From CAILZL01 sp963791615 (GTDB taxonomy: Bacteria; Pseudomonadota; Gammaproteobacteria; Steroidobacterales; Steroidobacteraceae), in NCBI GenBank assembly GCA_963791615.1, contig CAWBTE010000017.1, positions 286,063-350,062 on the forward strand: 64,000 nucleotides of DNA, written 5' to 3'. How positions within the stretch are numbered: the stretch's first letter is position 1; each line of letters opens with the position of its first letter. The notes beneath the pieces are model-generated. The model was given only the letters and a program-made list of their open reading frames with translations, was not told the DNA's origin and did no database searches. This document shows positions 26,364-35,088 of this stretch, one piece after another. The translations under genes were made by a program, and so were the position numbers.

Positions 26364-29228
26364 TCAGAGCTTTACGCGAACACCCGCTGTGTAGTATCGG
26401 CCCATAGGGTCGTCGCCGACCGCAAAGCCACCGAATTGACCCGGCTGGGTCTGGGCGCTGTAAAACGCTGCCGGCGGAGGATCCTTGTCGAACAGGTTTT
26501 GCACGTTCAGGAACACCTGCGCACGACCACGCTGCTCGAACAGGTCATACGACAGGTTCATGCTGGTGTAGGCCACTGATGCCACGCGCGGATTCACCCA
26601 GACGTGGTCCGGAGCGTTCTTCATGGTCAGCGCGCTGCGCCAACGTTCCATCACAGCCACCGAGAATCTGTCGGTCACCTGATAGTTCGCCATGATGCTG
26701 ACCTTGACCTGGGGGGCCGGATACCGGGCACCCGTCGAGTACGCCACACCACCATGATCGAGTACCGGCAAGCCGGGGGTGTCGAAGATCAGATGCGGCT
26801 GCCAGTTGACGAAACCGCGTACCGAGAAGCGACGATCCATCAGAGTGCCCGCATAGTTCATCTCCAGATCCAGACCATAGGTTTCGGCCTTGGCGATGTT
26901 GAGATTCATGGTGCGCCAGCTGGTGACAGCATTACTCGGCAGCTGGTTCGCCGGGGTACGGCTGAAGCCGCCCGGACGGGTTTGCAGGCAGTACACCGAC
27001 GTGCCGCCACTGTCGTAACACGCATTCTGGGCGGTGGTGACCGTACCCATCACGCTGGACAAGGCGTTGTCGATCTCGATGTGATAGGCATCCAGCGCCA
27101 GGCTGAAACCCGGCGCGAAGCCTGGACGCCACACGATGCCGGCCGTCTTGGTCTTGCCGATTTCGGCAGTCAGGTTGGGATTGCCGCTATTGAAGATTGG
27201 GACAGTCGGGGTCTGGCCAGTCAACAAATCCGTGCTGGTCTGTCGTCCCACCGTTGCCGGTGAAAAGAGCTCGTCGAGCGTGGGCGCGCGGATGTCGCGC
27301 GAGGCGGTGCCGCGGATGCGGAAATCACTGTTGATATGCCAGTCCAGGCCCACTTTCCAGGTCGTATAGCTGCCGCTGGTGCTGTACGAGGTATAACGCA
27401 CTGCACCGTTGAGGTTCAGCGATTCCACAGCCGGTACATCGCGCAGCAGCGGTGCATCGAATTCGTACGCGGCTTCCTTCACTTCCTGGCTCACCTGATC
27501 GCGCGGCGTGGCGCCGTTCTGCCAGAGCGTGGTGGTGGCCAGGCAGTTGAAGCGCAGGCCCGTGCAGTTCAGCAGGTCGGCGGACAGCGCTTCGGATTTC
27601 GTACCGTAAGTCAGGCGACGCCACTCGGCGGACAGCGCCGAAGTGATCGGCCCGGCCCAGGTGCTGAAGGTTTCGCCCGAGATACTGGCAGCAATGTCGT
27701 CTGTGTTCTGACGGGCAACGTTGCTGGTATCAAAGTGAATGTAGTCAATCGCCTCAGCGCTTGCGGAGGTGGGACCAAAGATATTCAACGGTGCGCAGCC
27801 CGGATAGAGGCCGGGATTGGTCAGTGCAACATTACAAACGATTGAGCCGATCGCAAGACCGGTGCTACCGACATTGGTTGTAGTCACCTGCGTCGCATCG
27901 AGCGCCGCATACAGGCGATCATTGCGGACGTTGTTGGTCTGGATGGTCTCCTGACGCGTCATGCCTCTGACATAGGATACATCCCAGTCATAGTTACTCA
28001 GCTTGCCTTCAAGGCCAACGTTGAAGAAGTACTGGTCAGCGTGGGTCTCTGGCGCACGGCGCGGCGCGTTCCTCTCCATGAACTCGCTCATGCGGAATGT
28101 TGTCTGCCCCGCATTAGTAAGTTGGGTCCGGTAGGTCGGAGACAGAAATGCGTTAGAAGAACTGAACTGAATGCTCTGCAACTGCAATGCGCTGAGGTAT
28201 TGCTTGTTCTTTTTCAGGTTGGCGCTGGCCATAGCATAGGCGTGCAGGTTGTCGGTCAAATCGAAATCAAAACGGCCGAAGATCTGGTGACTTTCCAGCG
28301 GCGCCTTGAGGGAGTCATCGTAATAAGCGCCATCGCCGCCGATTCGCACGGCGGCTGAGCCTGTCGCGCCACCAATATTGAAGGGACTCAGAACGCCATT
28401 GGAACTGAAAAACTGATTGGTCAGTACGCCAGGCTGCTGAACGCCGCCAACCACATTGTTAACGATCAGGCCGCCAAACGCAGTGTTGCCGAGACGAACA
28501 TTATCGACCAGATAATATGGGAACGCTGCCGAGCCGAGACCCGTGGCGGCCCATTGGTTGTTCCAGGGACGGCTGGACCGATACAACACGCCTTTGTCGT
28601 TACGATACTCATAACTGCCGATGAAGTGGCCGCGAGAGCCGATGTCCGTACCGAATGCGACACCTGCGTTGTACGATTCGCCGTCCTTGTACTCCGATAG
28701 GCCGTACTGAACGTTCGCCTTGATGCCGTTGAAGTTACGGTCAACGACAAAGTTGACCACGCCGGAAATCGCATCGGAACCATACACCGCGGACACACCG
28801 CCGGTGACCATGTCCACTTTCTGGATCAGCATCTGCGGGATCATGTCCACGTCGACGGTGCCATCGGTCAGTGTCGGCGGTACGCGATGACCGTCGAACA
28901 GGATGAGATTGCGTTGCGCACCCAGGTTGCGCAGGTTGAGCTGGTTGGCAGCGCCGTTACCACCCTGCGGGTTGGGGTTGCCGGTCTGGTTGCGCGAACC
29001 GGAAAACACCGGCAGGTTGTTAAGGTTGTCCGAAATGGTGGACGGCTGAAGGGTCTGCATGTCCTCGACGGCCATCACGGTGACCGGTGTCGGGCTGTTG
29101 TCACCATTCTTGATGACGCGCGACCCGGTGACGACAACCTCTTCAAGTTCCTGTGCAGTTACCAACGATGGCAATGCAAAGGTGCTGACACCGGCCAGCA
29201 AGAACGCAGTAGACGCAACTCGACTCAT
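26364..29228 (-). CDS. Intact TonB-dependent receptor
   Basis: The ATG at 29228 is preceded by GGGGGT and starts a signal peptide; a longer in-frame ORF begins further upstream but lacks one. The 954-residue protein has a plug domain ('LEEVVVTGSRVIKNG', 'NQLNLRNLGAQRNLILFDGHRVP', 'AVYGSDAISGVVNFVVD') and a complete beta-barrel ending in 'GRYYTAGVRVKL'. It belongs to the same broad subgroup as the two damaged receptors in this window but is intact. It leads the tctC-amidohydrolase-tctA unit, so it is the likely outer-membrane gate for that pathway. Expression may involve the inverted repeat at 29287-29300. Confidence 0.92.
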   Translation of the reverse strand: MSRVASTAFLLAGVSTFALPSLVTAQELEEVVVTGSRVIKNGDNSPTPVTVMAVEDMQTLQPSTISDNLNNLPVFSGSRNQTGNPNPQGGNGAANQLNLRNLGAQRNLILFDGHRVPPTLTDGTVDVDMIPQMLIQKVDMVTGGVSAVYGSDAISGVVNFVVDRNFNGIKANVQYGLSEYKDGESYNAGVAFGTDIGSRGHFIGSYEYRNDKGVLYRSSRPWNNQWAATGLGSAAFPYYLVDNVRLGNTAFGGLIVNNVVGGVQQPGVLTNQFFSSNGVLSPFNIGGATGSAAVRIGGDGAYYDDSLKAPLESHQIFGRFDFDLTDNLHAYAMASANLKKNKQYLSALQLQSIQFSSSNAFLSPTYRTQLTNAGQTTFRMSEFMERNAPRRAPETHADQYFFNVGLEGKLSNYDWDVSYVRGMTRQETIQTNNVRNDRLYAALDATQVTTTNVGSTGLAIGSIVCNVALTNPGLYPGCAPLNIFGPTSASAEAIDYIHFDTSNVARQNTDDIAASISGETFSTWAGPITSALSAEWRRLTYGTKSEALSADLLNCTGLRFNCLATTTLWQNGATPRDQVSQEVKEAAYEFDAPLLRDVPAVESLNLNGAVRYTSYSTSGSYTTWKVGLDWHINSDFRIRGTASRDIRAPTLDELFSPATVGRQTSTDLLTGQTPTVPIFNSGNPNLTAEIGKTKTAGIVWRPGFAPGFSLALDAYHIEIDNALSSVMGTVTTAQNACYDSGGTSVYCLQTRPGGFSRTPANQLPSNAVTSWRTMNLNIAKAETYGLDLEMNYAGTLMDRRFSVRGFVNWQPHLIFDTPGLPVLDHGGVAYSTGARYPAPQVKVSIMANYQVTDRFSVAVMERWRSALTMKNAPDHVWVNPRVASVAYTSMNLSYDLFEQRGRAQVFLNVQNLFDKDPPPAAFYSAQTQPGQFGGFAVGDDPMGRYYTAGVRVKL

Positions 29229-29286
29229 GATACCCCCGAAATTAAAAAACCTGATGTCTCGTCCGCTGGTGCGGCGAAGAACGCGT

Positions 29287-29300
29287 GTGACTATTGTCAC
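29287..29300. promoter_or_regulatory. Short inverted repeat upstream of the TonB receptor, possible operator
   Basis: The sequence is GTGAC-tatt-GTCAC, a perfect 5-bp inverted repeat with a 4-nt centre, 59 bp upstream of the receptor start in an AT-richer region. The half-site form suits a dimeric regulator. No matching site was found by eye near tctD, so the regulator is unknown. Confidence 0.35.
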
Positions 29301-29446
29301 CCAACTTTGCAAACGCAAATAATTCGATATCTGCGATGAGCTATAAATTTCCTGTCGGGTCCCAAAGGGGCAGCCGACCAGGCAGGGAGAGAGGGTCTGA
29401 TCAACCTCTTTCCGTCGATCCCGCGAAAGCGGCACTCATAAACAAA

Positions 29447-29470
29447 GCGTGGCCAAGTTACTGACCACGC
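29447..29470 (-). terminator. Intrinsic terminator of the trxA-rho operon
   Basis: The stem GCGTGGCCA with TGACCACGC (one G-T pair) has a 6-nt loop and on the minus strand is followed by TTTGTTTATG. It lies 39 nt past the rho stop codon. Confidence 0.65.
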
Positions 29471-29508
29471 CTTGATTTTCTCACCAATACAATGATTGAA
29501 TTGACGAA

Positions 29509-31023
29509 TCAGCCGCGCTTCATCGCGTCGTAGAACTCGCCATTGGTCTTGGTGTCCTTCATCTTGTCGAGCAGGAATTCAATCGCAGCCAGTTCATCCA
29601 TGGGATGCAGCAGCTTGCGCAGAATCCAGATCTTGGCCAGCTCATCCTGGGCAGTGATCAACTCTTCACGACGTGTACCGGAACGGTTGATGTTCACAGC
29701 CGGGAAGGTACGCTTTTCGGCAACGCGGCGATCCAGATGGATTTCCGAGTTACCAGTGCCCTTGAACTCTTCATAGATCACGTCGTCCATGCGCGAACCG
29801 GTGTCGATCAGCGCCGTGGCGAGAATGGTCAGTGAACCACCTTCTTCAACGTTACGCGCCGCGCCGAAGAAGCGCTTCGGACGTTGCAGCGCATTGGCAT
29901 CCACACCACCGGTGAGTACCTTGCCGGAGCTGGGCACCACGGTGTTGTAAGCGCGCGCCAGACGCGTGATCGAGTCGAGCAGAATCACCACATCGCGTTT
30001 GTGTTCAACCAGACGCTTGGCTTTCTCGATCACCATTTCCGCAACCTGCACGTGACGGCTGGCAGGTTCATCGAAGGTCGATGCCACCACTTCGCCGCGC
30101 ACCGTGCGGGTCATCTCGGTCACTTCTTCGGGACGCTCATCGATGAGCAGCACGATCAGATAGACCTCGGGATGATTGGCAGAAATTGAACTGGCAATGT
30201 TCTGCAGCAACATCGTCTTGCCGGCCTTGGGCGGCGAGATGATCAGACCGCGTTGGCCCTTGCCGATCGGCGCCACCAGATCAATCACACGCGCGGTGAG
30301 GTCTTCGGTTGAACCCGTACCACGCTCCAGCTTCAGACGCTTGGTCGGATGCAACGGCGTGAGGTTTTCAAACAATGCCTTGTGACGTGCGCTTTCGGGA
30401 GAATCAAAATTGATCTCGCCAACCTTGAGCAATGCGAAATACCGTTCGCCTTCACGCGGCGGACGGATCAGCCCGGAAATGGAATCGCCGGTGCGCAGAT
30501 TGAAACGACGAATCTGCGAAGGGCTGATGTAGATGTCATCAGGACCCGCCAGATACGAGCCTTCGGCAGACCGCAGAAAGCCAAAGCCATCCTGCAGAAT
30601 TTCCAGCACACCTTCGCCGAAAATGGTTTCGCCGCTACGGACATGCGCTTTGAGAATCTCAAAGATGATGTCCTGCTTGCGCGAGCGGGCCATGTTTTCT
30701 GCGCCCAGACGCTGTGCCATTTCCACCAGTTCGCCGATGGGCTTGAGCTTCAGGGTGGTCAGGTTCATCGACTGACGCGACGCGGCCAGCTCGGCAGCCG
30801 AGACAATGCCTACCTCGTCGTTATCGATAAAGTCATCCTGCGGCAAGCCTTCATTCTGGTTGCCACGATGACGGGGTCGATTGCTCCGCCCTTCGCCGCG
30901 CGGTGGACGATTACGGTTGCCGCCACCGCTTCCTCCACCACTGCCGCCACTGCCGCCATTGCCATTATTGCCACCGCCGCCCTGGCGGTTACCGCGTGCC
31001 TGATTGCCCAGATAGCCTCTCAC
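29509..31023 (-). CDS. rho: Transcription termination factor Rho with glycine-rich N-terminal extension
   Basis: Rho is the hexameric RNA-dependent ATPase that ends transcription. The core from residue 86 ('MNLTTLKLKPIGELV') is a standard Rho. It has an N-terminal helix bundle, the RNA-binding 'DGFGFLRS' cold-shock fold, the Walker A loop 'SPPKAGKT', 'LLIDERPEEVTEM', the Q-loop and 'ILATALIDTGSRMDDVIYEEFKGTGN' split over two motifs. Ahead of it, 85 residues are rich in Gly, Asn and Arg. The GTG at 31023 overlaps the trxA stop as GTGA, supporting the long form; the ATG at 30768 would give the classical start. Such disordered arginine-rich extensions are known in Rho of some other bacterial groups and add RNA contact (family knowledge). 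Confidence 0.95.
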   Translation of the reverse strand: MRGYLGNQARGNRQGGGGNNGNGGSGGSGGGSGGGNRNRPPRGEGRSNRPRHRGNQNEGLPQDDFIDNDEVGIVSAAELAASRQSMNLTTLKLKPIGELVEMAQRLGAENMARSRKQDIIFEILKAHVRSGETIFGEGVLEILQDGFGFLRSAEGSYLAGPDDIYISPSQIRRFNLRTGDSISGLIRPPREGERYFALLKVGEINFDSPESARHKALFENLTPLHPTKRLKLERGTGSTEDLTARVIDLVAPIGKGQRGLIISPPKAGKTMLLQNIASSISANHPEVYLIVLLIDERPEEVTEMTRTVRGEVVASTFDEPASRHVQVAEMVIEKAKRLVEHKRDVVILLDSITRLARAYNTVVPSSGKVLTGGVDANALQRPKRFFGAARNVEEGGSLTILATALIDTGSRMDDVIYEEFKGTGNSEIHLDRRVAEKRTFPAVNINRSGTRREELITAQDELAKIWILRKLLHPMDELAAIEFLLDKMKDTKTNGEFYDAMKRG

Positions 31024-31349
31024 AGCTTGCTTTCCAGAAATGCAGCCAGATCCGCCTTGCGCAACGCGCCGACTTTCTGACCTTCCACCTGTCCATTCTT
31101 GAACAGGATCAGGGTCGGAATGCCGCGCACATTGAAACGCTGCGGCGTCCTGGGGTTTTCATCAATATTCACCTTGGCGATGCGCAGCTTGCCCTGATAT
31201 TCAGCAGCCACCGCATCGAGCATGGGTGCAATCATCTTGCACGGGCCGCACCACTCGGCCCAGAAATCCAGCAACACTGGCTGGTCGGATTTCAACACAT
31301 CGTCTTCAAAAGTCGCGTCCGTAACATGGACAATAAGATCACTGCTCAC
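31020..31349 (-). CDS. trxA: Thioredoxin 1
   Basis: A 109-residue thioredoxin with the redox motif WCGPC at residues 33-37 (C34 and C37), the cis-proline segment 'VRGIPTLILF' and no signal peptide. It reduces protein disulfides in the cytoplasm with thioredoxin reductase. The stop overlaps the rho start by 4 nt, so the two are co-translated; trxA-rho order is conserved in gammaproteobacteria. rhlB lies divergently upstream, also a conserved arrangement. Confidence 0.97.
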   Translation of the reverse strand: MSSDLIVHVTDATFEDDVLKSDQPVLLDFWAEWCGPCKMIAPMLDAVAAEYQGKLRIAKVNIDENPRTPQRFNVRGIPTLILFKNGQVEGQKVGALRKADLAAFLESKL

Positions 31350-31819
31350 CGGGTTTACCTCTAGTGAAGGAATTCAGGAGTGGGGAAAGAAACATGGAAT
31401 TGGGGGTGGAATATTGAAATATCAAGAATTTGGATGGTGGGTACTTTGCAGAGATTCAAACGCACGACCCAGAAAGGGTGACGATGGGTAAGCGTCTCAG
31501 GCACAATTGCCGCTTGGACGCCGCCGGTATGCGCGGTACTCTTGCTCGATGTTGGAAACGCAGCCCGTTACGGGTTTAGTGTTGCAGAGCCAGCTACTGA
31601 GTGATTGTTTGGCGGGGATGCGGTTCCAGTGGGCCAGTGATAACTTGACTGGCAAGTGGCGATCCGCGTTGTTGGGTGCTATTAAAGCTGGCGATTTTGC
31701 AATTTGCAAGCCCGCCGTCACACTCGACTGAATAATCTGCCTTACCAGTCACCCAACGGATTGATGGCTACACCATCGTTTCATTCACGTTAATCACAAT
31801 ACAGACACCCAAAAGCCCA
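31350..31819. other. Divergent intergenic region between trxA and rhlB
   Basis: These 470 bp separate two divergent genes and should hold both promoters. The part near trxA is AT-rich, with a small palindrome (ATATTGAAATAT near 31411). Short open frames exist on both strands (31507-31731 plus, 31497-31721 minus) but overlap each other and have no recognisable domain. No tRNA or riboswitch fold was recognised. Confidence 0.5.
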
Positions 31820-33547
31820 ATGGCTGAATCTCACCTGACTGACCTGTCCTTCACTGGACTACACCTTCCTGAAGCCTTGCAAAAAGGCCTTGCCGATGCA
31901 GGCTTCGAACGCTGCACACCCATTCAGGCGCAAACACTGCCACATGCCCTGGCGGGCATGGATGTCGCCGGACAGGCACAGACCGGCACTGGTAAAACCG
32001 TGGCGTTTCTGGTTGCCATGTTTGCGCGCCTGCTGCGCGAACCCGTGCCTGCCGGACGCAAAACCAACGCCCCGCGCGCGCTGATTGTGGCGCCGACGCG
32101 CGAACTGGCCGTGCAGATCCACAGCGATGCCGAGCCGCTGGGCCAGCACACCGGGTTGCGGCTGGGTCTCGCCTTCGGCGGCATCGATTTTGAAAAACAG
32201 AAGCGTCATCTCGAAGAAGGCGTGGATGTGCTGATCGGCACGCCGGGACGCATCATCGACTTCTACAAGCAACACGTCATTGATCTCAGCTTCGTGCAGG
32301 TGGTGGTGCTGGATGAGGCCGATCGCATGTTCGATCTGGGTTTCATCAATGACATTCGCTACATCCTGCGGCGCATGCCCGCGCCCGACAAGCGCCTGAA
32401 TCTGCTGTTCTCCGCCACACTGTCACAGCGTGTGCTGGAGCTGGCCTACGAGCACATGAACAGTCCGCAACTGACGCGCATCGAGCCGGACAAAATGACG
32501 GTGGATCGCGTGCGTCAGGTGATCTATTACCCGTCTAATAACGAAAAACCGCGCCTGCTGGTCGGCCTGCTCAAACACATGGATCCGACGCGCAGCATGG
32601 TATTCGTGAATACGCGCCGCGCTGCCGAAGATGTGGAAGCGCTGCTGCGCGACAATGGCATCAATGCCGAAGCCATCTCCGGTGATGTGCCACAAGCAAA
32701 GCGCCTGCGCATGCTGCGTGATTTTCACGACGGCACCCTGGCGGTGCTGATCGGCACCGATGTGGCCTCACGCGGTCTGCACATTCCCGATGTCAGCCAC
32801 GTTTTCAACTACGATCTGCCGCAAGATCCGGAAGACTATGTACATCGCATCGGACGCACTGCGCGCGCCGGCGCTGAAGGCGATGCCATCAGTCTGGGTT
32901 GTGAGGAGTACGTCATTACTCTGCCGGAGATTGAGGCGTATATCGGTCGCAAGCTGCCGGTCGCCACAATTGAACCGGAATCACTGGCGGAACTCGCGCC
33001 CGCCTCACCTCGCCGCCGCAAAGAACATCGTCCCGGCGGTCGCAGCGGCCCTTCACGCTCAGGCCCTCCCCGTTCAGGTGGCCCGCGTCATGGTGGTGGC
33101 GCTGGCTCATCGGGCCGTTCACAACGACCTCATGGTGGCGGGCACAGCGGCGGACCAACCCGCCGTCCACATGACGGCAAGCCGGGCGATGAGCGGCGCG
33201 ATCAGGCTCCGACCGCGCCACGGCAGGAGCCATCGCAAAACGGGGCGCAGGAACAGCGCAGGCCACGTCATGATGGCCAACCACACACACAGACCCACTC
33301 GCGGCATGACCAACCGCGTCGTGATGGTCGGCGCGACACTCGCGGCGGAGCCCATCGTGGCCCAGATCGTGGTGCAGAGCGTGGGCATGGCCGTCACGAT
33401 GATCGTCGCCCGCAGCAACAGCGTGCACATGAACAACACGCCCCGCGTGTCGTGCCACAGCAACCCGCACCGCGACCCAGTGTCGTAGCGCGCGTCGGCC
33501 GGTTCGTAAAAAGCCTGTTCAAGGGGATGGGCGGCAAGCGTCGCTAG
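31820..33547 (+). CDS. rhlB: DEAD-box RNA helicase RhlB
   Basis: A 575-residue helicase. The Q motif is near residue 36 and Walker A is 'AQTGTGKT' (53-60). The DEAD box is at 165-168, SAT at 198-200 and motif VI is 'HRIGRTARAG'. The conserved place beside trxA-rho and the N-terminal 'HLTDLSFTGLHLPEAL' identify RhlB rather than RhlE. After about residue 395 a low-complexity tail of 150 residues is rich in Arg, Gly, His and Pro, then a basic end 'FVKSLFKGMGGKRR'. Long tails of this kind occur in RhlB of xanthomonad relatives and bind RNA. RhlB unwinds RNA and in E. coli works in the degradosome. Its stop codon lies in the first bases of the repeat at 33546. Confidence 0.93.
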   Translation: MAESHLTDLSFTGLHLPEALQKGLADAGFERCTPIQAQTLPHALAGMDVAGQAQTGTGKTVAFLVAMFARLLREPVPAGRKTNAPRALIVAPTRELAVQIHSDAEPLGQHTGLRLGLAFGGIDFEKQKRHLEEGVDVLIGTPGRIIDFYKQHVIDLSFVQVVVLDEADRMFDLGFINDIRYILRRMPAPDKRLNLLFSATLSQRVLELAYEHMNSPQLTRIEPDKMTVDRVRQVIYYPSNNEKPRLLVGLLKHMDPTRSMVFVNTRRAAEDVEALLRDNGINAEAISGDVPQAKRLRMLRDFHDGTLAVLIGTDVASRGLHIPDVSHVFNYDLPQDPEDYVHRIGRTARAGAEGDAISLGCEEYVITLPEIEAYIGRKLPVATIEPESLAELAPASPRRRKEHRPGGRSGPSRSGPPRSGGPRHGGGAGSSGRSQRPHGGGHSGGPTRRPHDGKPGDERRDQAPTAPRQEPSQNGAQEQRRPRHDGQPHTQTHSRHDQPRRDGRRDTRGGAHRGPDRGAERGHGRHDDRRPQQQRAHEQHAPRVVPQQPAPRPSVVARVGRFVKSLFKGMGGKRR

Positions 33548-33701
33548 AGCCTGTTCACAATCTCGCTGAAGGGCGCATTGCTGCGTTGGTTTGTTATATC
33601 TCGGGGCGCGAAAAATACTCACGTACTTTGTGTACGCTGCGTTTTTTCGCGCCGTTTCGCCTTGCACTGCATCCCTTGATCAAGATCGTGAACAGGCTCT
33701 T
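33546..33701. repeat. 156-bp imperfect palindromic repeat (MITE-like)
   Basis: The outer arms are AGAGCCTGTTCACAATCT and, in reverse complement at the right end, AGAGCCTGTTCACGATCT. Pairing continues inward with mismatches (AAGGG, GCA-TGC) and again at the centre, where GGCGCGAAAAA faces TTTTTTCGCGCC around a short GTAC-containing loop. The whole unit can fold into one long hairpin. It directly abuts rhlB and includes its stop codon. It carries no transposase, as expected for a non-autonomous element. Confidence 0.65.
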
Positions 33702-33707
33702 GGAAAA

Positions 33708-33737
33708 ACAAACGGGCCGCAACCGCGGCCCGTTTGT
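33708..33737 (-). terminator. Strong intrinsic terminator of the L,D-transpeptidase gene
   Basis: A perfect 13-bp stem (ACAAACGGGCCGC and its complement) with a 4-nt loop is followed on the minus strand by TTTTTCC. It sits 19 nt past the stop codon at 33757. Confidence 0.85.
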
Positions 33738-33756
33738 CAGCAAGACCACATGTAGT

Positions 33757-35013
33757 TCAGGTGATTTTTTTCTTGGGAGTGTTCTTGGTGACGGGGGTCG
33801 GTTTGGCGGCGTCTTTTTTTGGCAGGATGACACCGTCGCGCATGGCTTCAAACTCTTCGGTGGTCACAATCAATTCCTTGTTGCCACTCCAGGTCGCGCC
33901 CGCGGGCACCCGGTTTTCAACCAGCCGCGCCTGCTCCAGATACTGCACCTGTGTCTGACCTGTAGAAACCGGGGTCACCACACCGGTCTGCTGCTGCACC
34001 AGCTGTCTGACCTGCTCAATGTCCACCGTAACTCCAGCCTGCACTGCCTGTTGCGACAACGTCGCGATCAAGGCGTCGGTCAACAAGGGCTTCACCGCGG
34101 CCGGCTTGGTTTTCTGCAATTCCAGCTCTTCTTCCGAGGGCGGCATCACCTGCACGTACAACTTGCCGTTGTGCCAGCCATGCGTCAGTCGTTGATTGAC
34201 CACCTGCACCTTGGTGCCGATGGCAATCTGCTCAAACAGCAACGCAATATCTTCAGGGTAGAAACGCAGGCAGCCATGGCTGGATCGCATGCCCACGCCA
34301 TAGGGCTTGTTGGTGCCGTGAATCAGATAACCAGCCCAGCCCAAATTCATTGCAAAGGCGCCCAGTGGATTGTCCGGCCCGGCTTTGACCACTCTGGGCA
34401 AGGGATCACCGCGCTCCGCATGTTCCTTGCGGACTGAAGCGGGCGGTGTCCAGGTCGGGTCTTTGCGCCTGCTGACTACCTTGGTGACGCCTTCGGGGGT
34501 ATTCCAGCCCACCTTGCCAATACCAATGGGATGCGTGATGACAGTTTGTAATTCGCCTGGCTTTGCCCCCGCCTTAGCCTTGGGGAAGTAGAACACACGC
34601 AACGCGGCCAGGTTGACGACCAGCCCTTCGCGCGGCGCATCCGGCAGCACAAACTGCGTTGGCAAAATGATCTCGCGGCCCGCACCGGGCAACCAGGGAT
34701 CCACGCCGGGATTGGCTCGCACCAGTTCTTCATAACCAAGATTGAAACGCCGCGCGATATCCGACAGTGTGTCTTCCTTGGTGGCACGGGTGATCTGAAT
34801 TTCACCGATGACATTGTCACCTTCAGCGATCTGGAACTGGTGGGTGGCCAGCGGCTCCACCGCAGACCTGACCACCGGCGGCGGCGGTGGCTCAACCACA
34901 ACGGGCACAGGCGGTGGCGCAGTTTTGCAAGCCACCAAAGTCAGCAAAACTGCCAGCGTCAATGTCAGCCAGCGGGGGTTGAGGCGGGGGGTGTAAGCGT
35001 TCATGGGGCGCAT
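33757..35013 (-). CDS. L,D-transpeptidase lipoprotein with LysM-like and YkuD domains
   Basis: The 418-residue product has a lipoprotein signal ending 'LVAC', then a proline-rich linker, a LysM-like segment near residues 76-120 ('TLSDIARRFNLGYEELVRANPG') split across its helices, and the YkuD catalytic domain. The YkuD domain contains 'HGTNKPYGVGMRSSHGCLRF' motif elements with the active-site Cys of SHGCLR. The C-terminal 150 residues are a helical tail ending in Lys-rich sequence. Such enzymes crosslink peptidoglycan or attach lipoproteins to it in the periplasm. A second ATG three codons downstream (35004) is an alternative start. It stands alone, divergent from nothing close, and ends at a strong terminator. 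Confidence 0.92.
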   Translation of the reverse strand: MRPMNAYTPRLNPRWLTLTLAVLLTLVACKTAPPPVPVVVEPPPPPVVRSAVEPLATHQFQIAEGDNVIGEIQITRATKEDTLSDIARRFNLGYEELVRANPGVDPWLPGAGREIILPTQFVLPDAPREGLVVNLAALRVFYFPKAKAGAKPGELQTVITHPIGIGKVGWNTPEGVTKVVSRRKDPTWTPPASVRKEHAERGDPLPRVVKAGPDNPLGAFAMNLGWAGYLIHGTNKPYGVGMRSSHGCLRFYPEDIALLFEQIAIGTKVQVVNQRLTHGWHNGKLYVQVMPPSEEELELQKTKPAAVKPLLTDALIATLSQQAVQAGVTVDIEQVRQLVQQQTGVVTPVSTGQTQVQYLEQARLVENRVPAGATWSGNKELIVTTEEFEAMRDGVILPKKDAAKPTPVTKNTPKKKIT

Positions 35014-35088
35014 GATGCCAAACTGTGTCGTAGTTCACACCCAAAAATCGGGCGTCGCCACTCTGCTACAAGCCACCCAAGCGGCCCA

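Noticed and set aside
31497..31731. Overlapping short open frames on both strands between trxA and rhlB
   Set aside because: They overlap each other, lack ribosome sites and domain signatures, and occupy a region that should contain two divergent promoters.
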